A DNA stretch of 36,182 bases, from NCBI RefSeq assembly GCF_900115905.1, contig NZ_FOYD01000011.1, forward strand, positions 1,461 through 37,642, given 5' to 3'. Shown here one piece after another: positions 8,224 to 17,354 of the stretch. This DNA comes from Halopseudomonas formosensis. Lineage in GTDB: Bacteria > Pseudomonadota > Gammaproteobacteria > Pseudomonadales > Pseudomonadaceae. Both the position numbers and the translations under genes were made by a program. Within the stretch, counting starts at the first letter, position 1; each line of letters begins with the position of its first letter. Under the pieces are notes generated by a model that saw only the letters and a list, made by a program, of their open reading frames with translations, did not search any database and was not told the origin of the DNA.

Positions 8224-9114
8224 TCAGTCCGACCCGTGCAGAAAGGCCTGCAGATGGGTGAGAAACTCCTCGGGACGGTGATGGTGCAGGTTGTGTCCGG
8301 CGTCCTCGATCAGTACCCGCCGGACTGCGGCGAAGTGCGCCATGCGACCATCCTGCTCAGGGTCGGAGGCCCAGCTCCGCGCGCCGTACATCAGCAGCAC
8401 AGGGCAGGTAATCGCCCGCCACAGGTCACTGGGCTCGGGCGAGGCTACTTCGGATGGTCCCGAGGCTCGCACCCTGGGATCGTATTTCCACTGCCAGAGG
8501 CCCCGCTCGTTAATACGCATGCCGTGCTCGCACACCTGGCTGGCCAGCTCGGGGCTCAGCAGCGGGTCATGCTCGCGCAGGCGCGCCACGGCCTCGGCAA
8601 TGGAGGCGTAACAACGGGGCCGACGCAGATCCACCTCACGCGCCTTTTCCACCCACTGACGCAGCTGCTCCAGGCGGCTGCGGCGGTCCCGCCTGGCCCG
8701 CGCCTCGGGGGAGAAACCCAGGCCTTCGATCACGCACAGTCGGGCGACCTGCTGCGGAAACAGCGCGGTGTAATGAATGGCCACGTTGCCCCCGAGGGAA
8801 TGCCCTACCAGATGTATTACCGGAGCACCCAGCTCCGCCAGCAGGGCGGCCAAATCCGGAACCATGTCCACGATGGAATAGGCTCCGCCGCTGCTCCACT
8901 CGCTGTCGCCGTGGCCGCGCAGGTCCGGCACCACTACATGCCAGTCGCTGCACAGCTGCCGCGCCAGCTGATCCCAGACCCGGGCATGCTCGAGCCCACC
9001 GTGCAGCAGGATCAGGACAGGGGCGCCGATGTTGCCCCAGTCCAGATAGTGCAGGCGCAGACCGCGGCTGTGAAAATACCGGCTTTCCGGTTGACCTGAT
9101 CGGACCTCTGGCAT
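8224..9114 (-). CDS. Alpha/beta hydrolase
   Basis: A 296-residue alpha/beta-hydrolase fold enzyme. LLHGG at 36-40 is the oxyanion region, GHSLGG at 104-109 is the nucleophile elbow with Ser106, and AGHNLH near 272-277 holds the catalytic His274. VVPDLRGHGDS is typical of the epoxide hydrolase/haloperoxidase-like group. There is no signal peptide, so it is probably cytoplasmic. It is a broad-substrate family and the reaction cannot be assigned. The 110-base gap between its stop and the methyltransferase start shows no clear terminator. Confidence 0.9.
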   Translation of the reverse strand: MPEVRSGQPESRYFHSRGLRLHYLDWGNIGAPVLILLHGGLEHARVWDQLARQLCSDWHVVVPDLRGHGDSEWSSGGAYSIVDMVPDLAALLAELGAPVIHLVGHSLGGNVAIHYTALFPQQVARLCVIEGLGFSPEARARRDRRSRLEQLRQWVEKAREVDLRRPRCYASIAEAVARLREHDPLLSPELASQVCEHGMRINERGLWQWKYDPRVRASGPSEVASPEPSDLWRAITCPVLLMYGARSWASDPEQDGRMAHFAAVRRVLIEDAGHNLHHHRPEEFLTHLQAFLHGSD

Positions 9115-9123
9115 GGCGTGATC

Positions 9124-9507
9124 TCAGGTCATCTGGTGCGTCGGGAACATCTTTCCCAGCAGCGCGACCAGATGTTCGTAATGAATGGGTTTAGGCAGAA
9201 AGTCCACGGCACCATTGCGGAACAGGTTGACGACGTCATCGCGGTCAGCATGGCCCGAGGTGATGATCACCGGAATTGAGCGTGCACTGGTGTTCTCAGC
9301 TGCCAGCAGCTGGAGCAGGCGCAGTCCACTCTGGTCCGGCAGACGCAGGTCCGAGATGATGAGATCCAGGTCTGGATGCATCTTCACCTCGCCGATCGCG
9401 GCATCGACCGAAGCGGCGCAATAGCAGGCAAAACCCAGCCCGGAGATGACTTCCTGCACTTCGATGAGGATGTCGTCATCATCATCTATCAAAAGAACCT
9501 TTTTCAT
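9124..9507 (-). CDS. Receiver-only response regulator
   Basis: A 127-residue CheY-like receiver with no output domain. The acidic pocket is LIDDDDD at 6-12, the phosphoacceptor is Asp53 in ISDLRLPDQSG, and the switch Ser (ITSGHAD) and conserved Lys (FLPKPI) are present. It starts 6 bases after the stop of the upstream histidine kinase, so the two form a kinase-receiver pair. I use the ATG at 9507; a TTG at 9513 is also in frame. With no DNA-binding domain it must signal by protein contact or phosphotransfer. Proximity to the Tad locus suggests pilus control, but that is inference. Confidence 0.92.
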   Translation of the reverse strand: MKKVLLIDDDDDILIEVQEVISGLGFACYCAASVDAAIGEVKMHPDLDLIISDLRLPDQSGLRLLQLLAAENTSARSIPVIITSGHADRDDVVNLFRNGAVDFLPKPIHYEHLVALLGKMFPTHQMT

Positions 9508-9513
9508 TTTCAA

Positions 9514-12252
9514 TCAGTCTCTCGTTACCAACTGCGAACTATCAACCGATAAAACCTGCTCCGCACTTTCACACACCACCGGGCCGCCCACCGGAAGGCG
9601 AATCTGGAAGCGCGCCCCCTGCCCGGTATTCTCTGCTGTCAGCTCACCACGCATCTGGTTGATGATGCCGTAACTCAGGGAAAGCCCCAGCCCTGTCCCG
9701 TCACCGGCCGGCTTGGTCGTCATGAAGGGTTCAAATACCCGGGCCAGCACAGCGGGGGCGATCCCGTCACCGTTGTCCTCCACGACAATGAAGACGTGGG
9801 TCTCGGTGCTGTGACAGGTGATTTGCACCCGCGGCGGCTCCGCTCGGCTGATCTCCCTGTGGCTCACAGCGTATTGAGCATTGAGCAGAAGGTTGAGCAG
9901 TACCTGTTCGAGCCGGTCCGGGTGCCCCACCACCGGGGGCATCTCCCGCCGGACCACCTCAAGCTGGACGCCGGCCTTTTCCATGCCGTCCTCGACCAGC
10001 AGCACGACATTATCGATGCATTGGCCCGGGTCGAAGGGCAGGCCCCTGACTTCCGAACGTCGCCCGAAGATGCGCACATGGTCCACTATTCTCGAAGCGC
10101 GGGTGACCTGGCTCTCCACCCGCTCCAGCTTCATGGCCAGATAATCGGGCTCCAGTACCCCCTTGTGCAAGCGTTTGGTGATATTGGCCAGGGCCATGCG
10201 CATGACCGTGAGCGGCTGATTGATCTCGTGCGCCAGGCCTGTAGCCATTTCTCCGAGGGTGGCCATCTTGGCACTCTGAAACAGCTGCTCCCTGGCTTCG
10301 TGCAGCTGGGTGTCGTCCCGGCCTACCGCCTGTATCTCCACCAGCCGTCCGTCGCTGTCGAACAGGCCTCGTTCCGACCAGATCCACAGGGCGTAACGAC
10401 CATCACGGGTCCTGGGTTTGAATTCGACGGTGCATACCGGATCTTCAGGGGTCAGGCGGGCGAGCCGGATACGGGTAGCCTGGTGATCTTCCTGGTGCAT
10501 GAACTGCGAGAGATTGAAATTACCCAGCTGCTCGCTGCTCAATCCCAGCGCGCGCATCATGGTCTCATTGGCAAAGGTCAGCGTCAGGTCAGGCCGATAG
10601 CGGCAGATGATCGCCGGCGCATCCTCAACCAGCACCCGGTAGCGCTCCTCGCTTTCACGGATCCGTTCGGTGGCTTCAACCACTTCGCTGAAGTCCATCA
10701 TCAGGCCCACCACTTCGACCGGCAGCCCCCGGCTGTCCCGCAGCAGCTTGGCCTCGTCCATCATCCAGTGGAACACGCCGCGCCGATCACAGACCCGGTA
10801 GCGGCCTCGGCTGTAGCCGGTGCGCAGCAGGGTACGGGTACGCTCGTAATATTGGTCACGGTCATCGGGATGAACAAAGGTCGAGAACGGCATGGCCTGC
10901 AGATCCTCCACCGTCCACCCCAGCAGTCGGTACAGGCTCGAGCTGCAGAATTCGAACCTCAGGGCTCCCTCGGAATAGCTCTGCACGAAGATGACCGCTG
11001 GTGCATTGTCCAGCAGCCCCTCGAGTCGAGCCCGTGCCGCGGCCGTTGCCTCCTGCTGGCGCTTGAGGTCACTGACGTCCAGCACATAACCGACGATCCG
11101 GGGGGTGGGGGTCTGAACCAGCTCGCCCTTGAGCCGCAGCCAGCGCCCTGAGCCCAGCCGCATCTGAATGGCCTCGTTGAGTGTCGACCCCGAGGTGAAA
11201 GTCTGCTCGAGACGGCTGGCCAGCATTTCCCGATCCAGCGGATCGAAAATCGCCATGCCCTCTTCAACGGGCATGCTTCCACTTTCATCCAGCTCGAGCC
11301 CGAGGCTCTTGGCAAGGTCCGCGGACATGTACAGTCGACGGGTGTCCCCATGCAACTCCCACCAGCCGCTATCCAGCAGCCCTTCCAGCACCACGTTGCG
11401 CTCGAGGCGTTGCTTGAGATCCAGATAACGCATGCCGGAACTCAGCGGCGCGGCGAACAGCATCAGCATCGCCACCCAGTCGGCGTCGCTGAACCAGGAT
11501 ATCGGCGGCGCACCCTCCACGCCGGTGGCCACCAGCCATACCCTGACCCCGTCATGCTCCCGATAGGGCACCAGCCAGGCGATCTCGCCGCTGACCGGAC
11601 AGCGCCAGAGTACCGGGTCAGAGCTATCCAACGCCCCGGACAGCGAGGCCAGGTCGATGGACTCCCAGCGGAAGGGGGCGGCATTCGCCAGATTGGCCTG
11701 CGCGTAGAGCAACCATCCCGCCTTGCCCGGCACCAGCAAGCCAAGCCAGGGAAGACGCAGACGCAGACACAGCCCCTCCAGCCACTCGCTCGTTATTTCC
11801 CGCATGTATTCCGGTGCGACCTGGCGCATCTGTAACGCCTGCTGCACCGAGTAGCTCTGCACCAGTTCCCGACGCTCATCCTGCTGCAGCCGACATACCA
11901 GCCCGCTGTTATCGAGCAGCATCAGGAACCAGCCATCGGCCTGGGGTACCAGCACCCCCTGGCAGTACATCGGCATCCCTTCACGGTCACGCAGGACCAT
12001 TGAGGACAACTCCACCGGCCAGGTATCCGGGCGTCCTTCAAGCCCTGCCACCGGATGCATCAGATAGGCTGCAAGTCCGCCCGGAACATCGGCACCTTCC
12101 GGCAATCGCCTTTGCAATGCCGGGCTGACTTCCACAACCCGACCATCAACGTCGAGGCGGAAATACATACCCTGAGGCTGCGCCGGGAGGCTGACCGGAG
12201 GGCGCTGCATCCGGGCTCGTTGGAATAGCCGAAACAGTGTCTTCATTATCAT
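9514..12252 (-). CDS. Multi-PAS sensor histidine kinase, PprA-like by position
   Basis: About 912 residues with no obvious membrane helix, so probably cytoplasmic. Domains in order: a PAS-like opening (about 25-110), a GAF-like region (about 130-290), three PAS domains (about 290-410, 420-540, 545-665), then HisKA with the H-box GLAHEINQPL, and HATPase with N-box LLNLLLNAQYA, G1 VEDNGDGIAP, F-box FEPFMTTK and G2 GTGLGLSLSYG. Possible starts are GTG 12261, ATG 12252 and ATG 12246; the RBS does not decide. In P. aeruginosa the PAS kinase PprA lies beside the Tad genes and prepilin peptidase FppA and controls them with PprB. The position here is similar, but the partner here is receiver-only and no PprB-type regulator is in the window. 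Confidence 0.93.
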   Translation of the reverse strand: MIMKTLFRLFQRARMQRPPVSLPAQPQGMYFRLDVDGRVVEVSPALQRRLPEGADVPGGLAAYLMHPVAGLEGRPDTWPVELSSMVLRDREGMPMYCQGVLVPQADGWFLMLLDNSGLVCRLQQDERRELVQSYSVQQALQMRQVAPEYMREITSEWLEGLCLRLRLPWLGLLVPGKAGWLLYAQANLANAAPFRWESIDLASLSGALDSSDPVLWRCPVSGEIAWLVPYREHDGVRVWLVATGVEGAPPISWFSDADWVAMLMLFAAPLSSGMRYLDLKQRLERNVVLEGLLDSGWWELHGDTRRLYMSADLAKSLGLELDESGSMPVEEGMAIFDPLDREMLASRLEQTFTSGSTLNEAIQMRLGSGRWLRLKGELVQTPTPRIVGYVLDVSDLKRQQEATAAARARLEGLLDNAPAVIFVQSYSEGALRFEFCSSSLYRLLGWTVEDLQAMPFSTFVHPDDRDQYYERTRTLLRTGYSRGRYRVCDRRGVFHWMMDEAKLLRDSRGLPVEVVGLMMDFSEVVEATERIRESEERYRVLVEDAPAIICRYRPDLTLTFANETMMRALGLSSEQLGNFNLSQFMHQEDHQATRIRLARLTPEDPVCTVEFKPRTRDGRYALWIWSERGLFDSDGRLVEIQAVGRDDTQLHEAREQLFQSAKMATLGEMATGLAHEINQPLTVMRMALANITKRLHKGVLEPDYLAMKLERVESQVTRASRIVDHVRIFGRRSEVRGLPFDPGQCIDNVVLLVEDGMEKAGVQLEVVRREMPPVVGHPDRLEQVLLNLLLNAQYAVSHREISRAEPPRVQITCHSTETHVFIVVEDNGDGIAPAVLARVFEPFMTTKPAGDGTGLGLSLSYGIINQMRGELTAENTGQGARFQIRLPVGGPVVCESAEQVLSVDSSQLVTRD

Positions 12253-12377
12253 CAGGCGCACAATTTCCGTGATCTAGTCCAGCATATGCAGGACCGCCCG
12301 GCACTACTGCTATCTGTGGGAGGCGGCGAGTTTTGGCCAAGCAGCAGCTCTGCCAAAAATATTATAGAGATGTATCA

Positions 12378-12410
12378 CACGTGAGACATTATGACTTTCG
12401 GAATAGTCAT
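12378..12410. promoter_or_regulatory. Dyad elements in the divergent kinase/prepilin-peptidase spacer
   Basis: The 226-base spacer between the two divergent genes must hold both promoters. It contains a CACGTG core at 12378-12383 within TCACACGTGAGA. It also has an inverted repeat ATGACT-N8-AGTCAT at 12391-12410. The second looks like a possible operator or a small hairpin. An AT-rich AATATTATAGAGA just upstream (about 12358-12370) could hold a -10 element, but no well-spaced -35 was found. The binding proteins are unknown. Confidence 0.35.
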
Positions 12411-12478
12411 AGGGTGTAATCTTACGCACAATCCGGTGCCATTGTTATGCTAGGCCATCCTTCAATTGAGCGCCGATC

Positions 12479-12964
12479 ATGCTGCAGACCTGTCTGGTAT
12501 CGGTTGGACTGCTGTGTTGGGCTGGCCTGTGTGCCATCAGGGACGCACGGCACAGAACCATCCCCAACCACCTCACTCTGGGACTGGCTGCCATTGCGGG
12601 AATCTGGCTGCTGACCACCGGCGCCAGTCTGACCAGTGCTCCGCCCATCACTGTCACTCTCGCTGTTGCCGCCGCGCTGCTGGTGAGTGCGCCCGGCTAT
12701 GTGGTAGGACAGATGGGTGCGGGTGATGTGAAGATGCTGCTGGCCCTTGGCCTGGCAACCGATCCCGGGCATGTGCTTATCAGCGTCGCCGGGGCCGCTG
12801 TCACCCTGCTGCTGTGGACCGTTGCCGGACGCCGGCTATGGTCCTGGCTGCCCGAAGCCCTGCGACGGCAGGTGCCCCAGCTGGCGCCTGGACATTCTGC
12901 CAGCCTCCCCTATGCGCCCTTTCTCCTGCCAGGCGTGGCCGCGGCACTGCTGATACTGGGCTGA
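12479..12964 (+). CDS. Flp prepilin peptidase (A24A family, TadV/FppA type)
   Basis: A 161-residue integral membrane aspartic protease that cleaves and may methylate class IVb Flp prepilins. The two catalytic aspartates are Asp22 in AIRDARHRTIPN and Asp83 in the GAGDVKM (GxGDxK) motif. It is hydrophobic throughout and lacks the large N-methyltransferase domain of PilD, as TadV/CpaA/FppA proteins do. Its likely substrate is the Flp pilin encoded at 21004. It is convergent with the minus-strand pilus operon, 5 bases apart. Confidence 0.93.
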   Translation: MLQTCLVSVGLLCWAGLCAIRDARHRTIPNHLTLGLAAIAGIWLLTTGASLTSAPPITVTLAVAAALLVSAPGYVVGQMGAGDVKMLLALGLATDPGHVLISVAGAAVTLLLWTVAGRRLWSWLPEALRRQVPQLAPGHSASLPYAPFLLPGVAAALLILG

Positions 12965-12969
12965 GCAGC

Positions 12970-13236
12970 TCAACGTTCAAAACTGCCGCCGTCCTTCTCT
13001 CCGAAATACTCCGGGATCGGATGATTGAAACTGTCCAGCAGCCGCTGCATGCTGCGCTCTCGTTCAGCCGGTGTGGCACTCTGTACCTGGGTGGACGCTG
13101 CGCTTCCCTCCGTCTGCCACTGCAACCAGCGCTCGGTCTGGGTTTGCGGGTTGCCAATCAGTCCACCGGTCACTTCGGTGGCGTTAACGGTGCCTGCCAG
13201 CATCAGCGTCAGGCCGGTCAATATCCGCCTATGCAT
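12970..13236 (-). CDS. DUF3613-like small secreted protein of the Tad locus
   Basis: An 88-residue protein with a signal peptide (MHRRILTGLTLMLAGTVNA, likely cut after residue 19). The mature part has ERWLQWQTEG, then RSMQRLLDSFNHPIPEYFG, a pattern I associate with DUF3613 proteins that accompany Flp/Tad loci in Pseudomonas. The function is not known. It is the last gene of the minus-strand pilus operon, 14 bases after tadD, and a periplasmic role in pilus assembly is inferred only from position. Confidence 0.8.
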   Translation of the reverse strand: MHRRILTGLTLMLAGTVNATEVTGGLIGNPQTQTERWLQWQTEGSAASTQVQSATPAERERSMQRLLDSFNHPIPEYFGEKDGGSFER

Positions 13237-13250
13237 AATCGGTCGATCCT

Positions 13251-14336
13251 CTATTCAGGTTGGCATTCCACGAGCCTTGGCTCCCCGGCAGGTCCGCGGG
13301 CAGAACCGCACACCAGGGCGCGGGAATGCGTTGCGCCGGCCCCACTCCGGGATGGGGAATCAGCTTCAGCGGAACCATCCGCTTCGGACCAGGCACGCAC
13401 CGCCGCTGCCAGCGGCATCGCCTTGCGCACGGGTGCAGGCTCCGTACGGGTCGCAGCGGGCTGCGGCCGGAGCGGTTGCTCTGTCCCCACTGGGGAGGCT
13501 GGCCGAACCTCGGCGGCAGTGATGCCGCGCTGCACCGGGGTCCCGCTCAGTGAAGCGACCGCAGCCGCCATGCCCGCCGGTTCAGGAGTAACCAGGGGTG
13601 GGGCGGCCGACGCTGGAGCTGGAGCTGGAGCTGGAGCTGGAGCTGGAGCCGAGGATGGAGCATCCTCACGCTGCATGCTGCGGGCACGCTGCTCGGCGCG
13701 GCTGAAATCGCTGCTGGTCAGCCCCCGGGCCGCCACGAGCTCCTGAGCTGCCTGCCAGTTACCCTGATAAAGCAGCAGGGTAAGCATGTTCTGAGCAGCG
13801 CGCTGGCTTCCCTCCTCAAGCTCCATGGCCGTCAGCAATTCGAATCGCGCTTCGGCCAGCCGCCGCTGGTTCATGTAAACCACGCCCAGATCATTGCGGA
13901 TGGCACTGTCAGCCGGCGCCAGAGCCGATGCCGTGCGCAGGTAGCGCTGAGCCTCGGAATGCTTTGCACGACTGGCTTCGATCTGCCCCAGCCCGTGGTT
14001 GGCCTGAGCGCTCAGGCAGCTGCCCAGCAGACTGCGATAGAGCGTCTCTGCTTCATTACCGTGGCCGAGGATGCGCAGCAGACGGGCCTTGTGCAGGCGC
14101 ACCTGAGGCAGATCACCCGGCAGGCGTTCGAGATTGGCCAGCGCAGCGTGTCGCCGGCCGGCGCTGGCCATTTCGCCGGACAGGCCCAGCACCAGCTCCT
14201 GATCGGCCGTCAAGGGGTCGCACTGCCTGGTCACACCAACATCCCGCTCGACCAGCCAGGGCGACTCGCCTGCCGAGTGACTGGCACATCCCGCCAGGCT
14301 TCCCGCCAGCAGCAGCAGCGCGGTGGCTCGTTTCAT
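13251..14336 (-). CDS. tadD: Tad pilus TPR lipoprotein TadD with Pro/Ala-rich tail
   Basis: A 361-residue lipoprotein: signal peptide and lipobox LAGC with Cys17, then TPR helices over about residues 45-205 (for example LGVVYMNQRRLAEARFELLTAMELE). TadD proteins are TPR pilotins thought to help secretin assembly. From about 225 to the end the protein is Ala/Pro-rich and low-complexity, making it longer than the roughly 250 residues usual for TadD. The ATG at 14336 is preceded by GGGAGA and overlaps the tadC stop as ATGA, which fixes the start against the long upstream frame. An Ala-Pro run at about 230-242 is encoded by a hexamer repeat. Confidence 0.9.
   Translation of the reverse strand: MKRATALLLLAGSLAGCASHSAGESPWLVERDVGVTRQCDPLTADQELVLGLSGEMASAGRRHAALANLERLPGDLPQVRLHKARLLRILGHGNEAETLYRSLLGSCLSAQANHGLGQIEASRAKHSEAQRYLRTASALAPADSAIRNDLGVVYMNQRRLAEARFELLTAMELEEGSQRAAQNMLTLLLYQGNWQAAQELVAARGLTSSDFSRAEQRARSMQREDAPSSAPAPAPAPAPAPASAAPPLVTPEPAGMAAAVASLSGTPVQRGITAAEVRPASPVGTEQPLRPQPAATRTEPAPVRKAMPLAAAVRAWSEADGSAEADSPSRSGAGATHSRALVCGSARGPAGEPRLVECQPE
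13612..13650. repeat. Hexanucleotide microsatellite inside tadD
   Basis: Six uninterrupted copies of GCTGGA on the plus strand occupy 13612-13647, followed by GCC. On the coding strand this encodes consecutive Ala-Pro pairs of TadD. Gain or loss of units would keep the frame and only change the length of the linker. Confidence 0.9.
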
Positions 14337-15214
14337 CCCATCTCTCCCAAAGCCTTGATAATTGCGACAAAACCCGGACCCGCCAGTACGATAAGCAGCG
14401 CCGGGAACAGAAACAGCATCATCACAACCGACATCTTCGCCGACATCCTGGAGACCCGCTCCTGCAGGGTGGTCATGCGCCGATCGTCGAGCAATTCCTT
14501 CAACGACAAGAGGGAAGCCATGGCGCCGCCACCCTGATAAAGCAGCTGAACCAGAATGGTGCAACAGTCGGTGAGGTCGTCCACCCGCAGTAACTCCGCC
14601 AGCTCGCGCAGCTCCTGTCCCAGCTCCAGACCGGCATCCACTCGATGGAGTACCTGGCACAGTTCGCGGCTCAACTCCGGCAGAATGCGCTCACCTTCGC
14701 TGGCAAGCACCCGCAGTGCCTGCTCCACGGTCATCCCGACGTCGAACAGCATGCGCAGCATGGGAATCATCAATGAGACCTCCTGCGCCAACCGCTCCTG
14801 CCGCTGCCGAACCCGGGCCGCCAGTACTCGTTTGGGGACCAGAAAGCCCACCGCAAAAGCGACGAACGGGGCCACCCAGGGAAGACGCGGCGGCTCTGCC
14901 ATGCCCATCTGCAGCAGTATGGCGATCAGGGTGAGACCGAGGGGCAACCCGGCCTGAATACAAAAGAACAGCATTCGCCGGCGACGACTGCGCCATCCCA
15001 GCTGGTCCAGCAGCACCAGGGTTTCCGGGTCTGCCTTGCCCAGTCGGTTGGCGCCAGCGCGTTCGCCCAGCTGCATCAGTGCCGAACCGCCCCTGCCGCT
15101 GTCACCCAGCCGGGCCATCATCCGCCGGGTGGCCAGCTGCTCGCGCAACCCGACGACCAGCAGCAGGCCTCCAGCGCCTGCCAGCAACAGGGCGCTCAGC
15201 AGTATCAGGTTCAT
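14333..15214 (-). CDS. tadC: Tad pilus inner-membrane platform protein TadC
   Basis: A 293-residue T2SSF-domain membrane protein. Membrane segments lie at the N terminus, around 95-130, and at the C terminus (MSVVMMLFLFPALLIVLAG). The T2SSF core contains FDVGMTVEQALRVLA and LVQLLYQGGGAMASLL. With TadB it forms the platform on which the TadA ATPase acts. The start at 15214 (MNLILL) has a GGAGT upstream and overlaps the tadB stop (ATGA at 15211-15214); its own stop overlaps the tadD start the same way. Confidence 0.93.
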   Translation of the reverse strand: MNLILLSALLLAGAGGLLLVVGLREQLATRRMMARLGDSGRGGSALMQLGERAGANRLGKADPETLVLLDQLGWRSRRRRMLFFCIQAGLPLGLTLIAILLQMGMAEPPRLPWVAPFVAFAVGFLVPKRVLAARVRQRQERLAQEVSLMIPMLRMLFDVGMTVEQALRVLASEGERILPELSRELCQVLHRVDAGLELGQELRELAELLRVDDLTDCCTILVQLLYQGGGAMASLLSLKELLDDRRMTTLQERVSRMSAKMSVVMMLFLFPALLIVLAGPGFVAIIKALGEMG

Positions 15215-16086
15215 CGCGTGATACTCCTCATCATGCGCCACAGCAGCCAGGTGCCAATGAGCTGCAGGCCAAAGGCGACCATCAGCACCAGACGTCCACC
15301 CGGTTGCGCCCACATGCCCAACAGCATCTGCGGGTTGCTGAGAAACAGGTACCCCGCCATGGCCAGCGGCATGCAGCCGAGCACTATGGCACTGATCCGG
15401 GTTTCCCCGGTCAGCGCGCGCAATTGCCTGGCGGCGCGCTCCCGATCACGGATCAGCGTGATCAGGTTGTTCAGCAGCTCGACCGCATTGCCGCCGTAGC
15501 GCTGATTCACCGCCACCCCCATGGTCAGGATGTGGAACTCCTCGCGCTCATAAAGCTCGGCGAAATCCGCCATGGCCTCCGCCAGCGGCATGCCCCGCTG
15601 CACGGCATTACGGGTGCGCTCGAGGGCCCCATGCAAGGGCTCCTGGCTGCTCGCCATGCTCAGCAGCATGCCGTCCCCGAGCGTACGCCCCGATTTGAGG
15701 CTGCGCACCACGTGATCGAGAAAAGCCGGCAACTGCTGAATCATGCGTTGCAGGCGCCGACTGGCCTGCCACAGCATGTACATCCGCAGCATCAGCGGCG
15801 GCAATGGCAACAGTACCAGCAGGGCCAGCCAACCGCCTGTCAGCCAACCCAGCAGCACAATCAGCAACCAGAGTCCGAGCATCAGCACCACCATCCAACC
15901 GGGCAGCTGCAACCCCGAACGCAGCAGCTCGCGCTGCAGCCGGCTCATGGACACGCCACCGGCCGGGGTCTGGTCAGTCACCAGCCGCTGCACTACCTTC
16001 TCCGAGGCCGCCTGCCGCAGCCCCCGGTGCAGCAGCCAGAGACTGCCCAGCAGCAGGATCAGCCCAAGCCAGAGCGCCGGATTCAT
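15211..16086 (-). CDS. tadB: Tad pilus inner-membrane platform protein TadB
   Basis: A 291-residue T2SSF-domain protein with an N-terminal helix (about 3-20), a pair of helices around 63-105 and two more at the C terminus. The T2SSF core includes QQLPAFLDHVVRSLKSGRTL and GVAVNQRYGGNAVELLNNL, typical of TadB. It starts at 16086 with an ATGA overlap with tadA and ends with an ATGA overlap with tadC. Confidence 0.94.
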   Translation of the reverse strand: MNPALWLGLILLLGSLWLLHRGLRQAASEKVVQRLVTDQTPAGGVSMSRLQRELLRSGLQLPGWMVVLMLGLWLLIVLLGWLTGGWLALLVLLPLPPLMLRMYMLWQASRRLQRMIQQLPAFLDHVVRSLKSGRTLGDGMLLSMASSQEPLHGALERTRNAVQRGMPLAEAMADFAELYEREEFHILTMGVAVNQRYGGNAVELLNNLITLIRDRERAARQLRALTGETRISAIVLGCMPLAMAGYLFLSNPQMLLGMWAQPGGRLVLMVAFGLQLIGTWLLWRMMRSITR

Positions 16087-17354
16087 TGCCCGTACATCCC
16101 CGACAGACCCATGCCGGGGTGGCTGCCACGCAACTTTTCCCCGGCCGGGTTGACCGCCTCACGTACGAATCCACCGTGAATGCCTGTATCCAGACGGAAC
16201 AGGGTATTGGTCACATACTGGTTATCCCGTAGTCCGACCACCTCCAGAACCTCCGCTACACAACGGCGCCCATCACTGGTGCGGGTGAGCTGTATCACCA
16301 CGTCTATGGCCGAACAGATGGTCTGGCGCATGGTGCGGTCGTGCACCTGTATGCCGGACAGACCAACCAGCGTTTCCAGACGCAGCAGGGCATCCTGGGC
16401 ATTGTTGGCGTGGACAGTACTCATGGAGCCGTCATGCCCGGTGTTCATGGCAGTCAGTACATCAAGCACTTCCACACCGCGGATCTCGCCCAGCACGATG
16501 CGGTCCGGTCGCATGCGCAGGGCGTTGCGTACCAGCTCGCGGGCGCTGACCTCACCGTGGCCGTCGGCATTCGGTGGTCGGGTTTCCAGGCGCACCACAT
16601 GATCATGCTTGAGCTGCAGCTCGGCGGTGTCCTCTATGGTGACGATCCGCTCACGGGGGTCGATCATCTGGCTGAGCATATTGAGCATGGTGGTCTTGCC
16701 GGTGCCGGTCCCGCCACTCACCAGCACGTTGCAGCGACGGCTCACCATCAGGCGCAGAAAATCCAGGATCGCCTGGTCCAGCGAGCGGGATGCCAGCAGG
16801 TCGGAGCTCCTGAGCATATCCCGACTGAACTTCCTGACCGACAGGCAGGGACCATCCAGCGCCACCGGCGGAATCACCGCGTTGATCCGGCTGCCATCAG
16901 GCAGACGGGCATCAACCATGGGTGAGGACTCATCGAGGCGGCGGCCCAACGGCGCCAGGATGCGCTGGATGACGCGCAGGAGATGCTGGTCATCCATGAA
17001 GCGCAGATCACTGTGATGCAACACACCACTGCGCTCGATGAAGATACGATGCGGACCGTTGACGAGGATCTCGCTCACGCTGTGGTCGCGCAGCAGCACC
17101 TCCAGAGGACCGAAACCCACCAGTTCATCAACCAGTTCCTCGGTAAGGCGGTCCAGCTCATAGCGGGAAATGGCGAAGTGGGACTGTCGGGTGTAGTCAC
17201 CTACCTTGGCGGCAACGAAACGCACCAGCGCCGTGCGCGGCCCTTCGAGCAGGTTATCGCTCTCATCCTCCAGCTGCTCGATGATGTAGCGATGCAACCG
17301 GGACTTCAGCTCGGCCACCCCCGGTACCAGCCCGGCCTGCGGCGACCGGTTCAT
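16083..17354 (-). CDS. tadA: Tad pilus assembly ATPase TadA (CpaF family)
   Basis: A 423-residue secretion ATPase that powers Flp pilus assembly from the cytoplasm. Walker A GGTGTGKT is at 214-221, the Asp box ERIVTIEDTAEL follows, Walker B is RIVLGEIRG with Glu290, and the His box is STVHANN. The N-terminal domain has FGPLEVLLRDHSVSEILVNG, as in CpaF proteins. The ATG at 17354 overlaps the tadZ stop (ATGA at 17351-17354). The long frame upstream lies within tadZ and is not coding. Confidence 0.96.
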   Translation of the reverse strand: MNRSPQAGLVPGVAELKSRLHRYIIEQLEDESDNLLEGPRTALVRFVAAKVGDYTRQSHFAISRYELDRLTEELVDELVGFGPLEVLLRDHSVSEILVNGPHRIFIERSGVLHHSDLRFMDDQHLLRVIQRILAPLGRRLDESSPMVDARLPDGSRINAVIPPVALDGPCLSVRKFSRDMLRSSDLLASRSLDQAILDFLRLMVSRRCNVLVSGGTGTGKTTMLNMLSQMIDPRERIVTIEDTAELQLKHDHVVRLETRPPNADGHGEVSARELVRNALRMRPDRIVLGEIRGVEVLDVLTAMNTGHDGSMSTVHANNAQDALLRLETLVGLSGIQVHDRTMRQTICSAIDVVIQLTRTSDGRRCVAEVLEVVGLRDNQYVTNTLFRLDTGIHGGFVREAVNPAGEKLRGSHPGMGLSGMYGQ

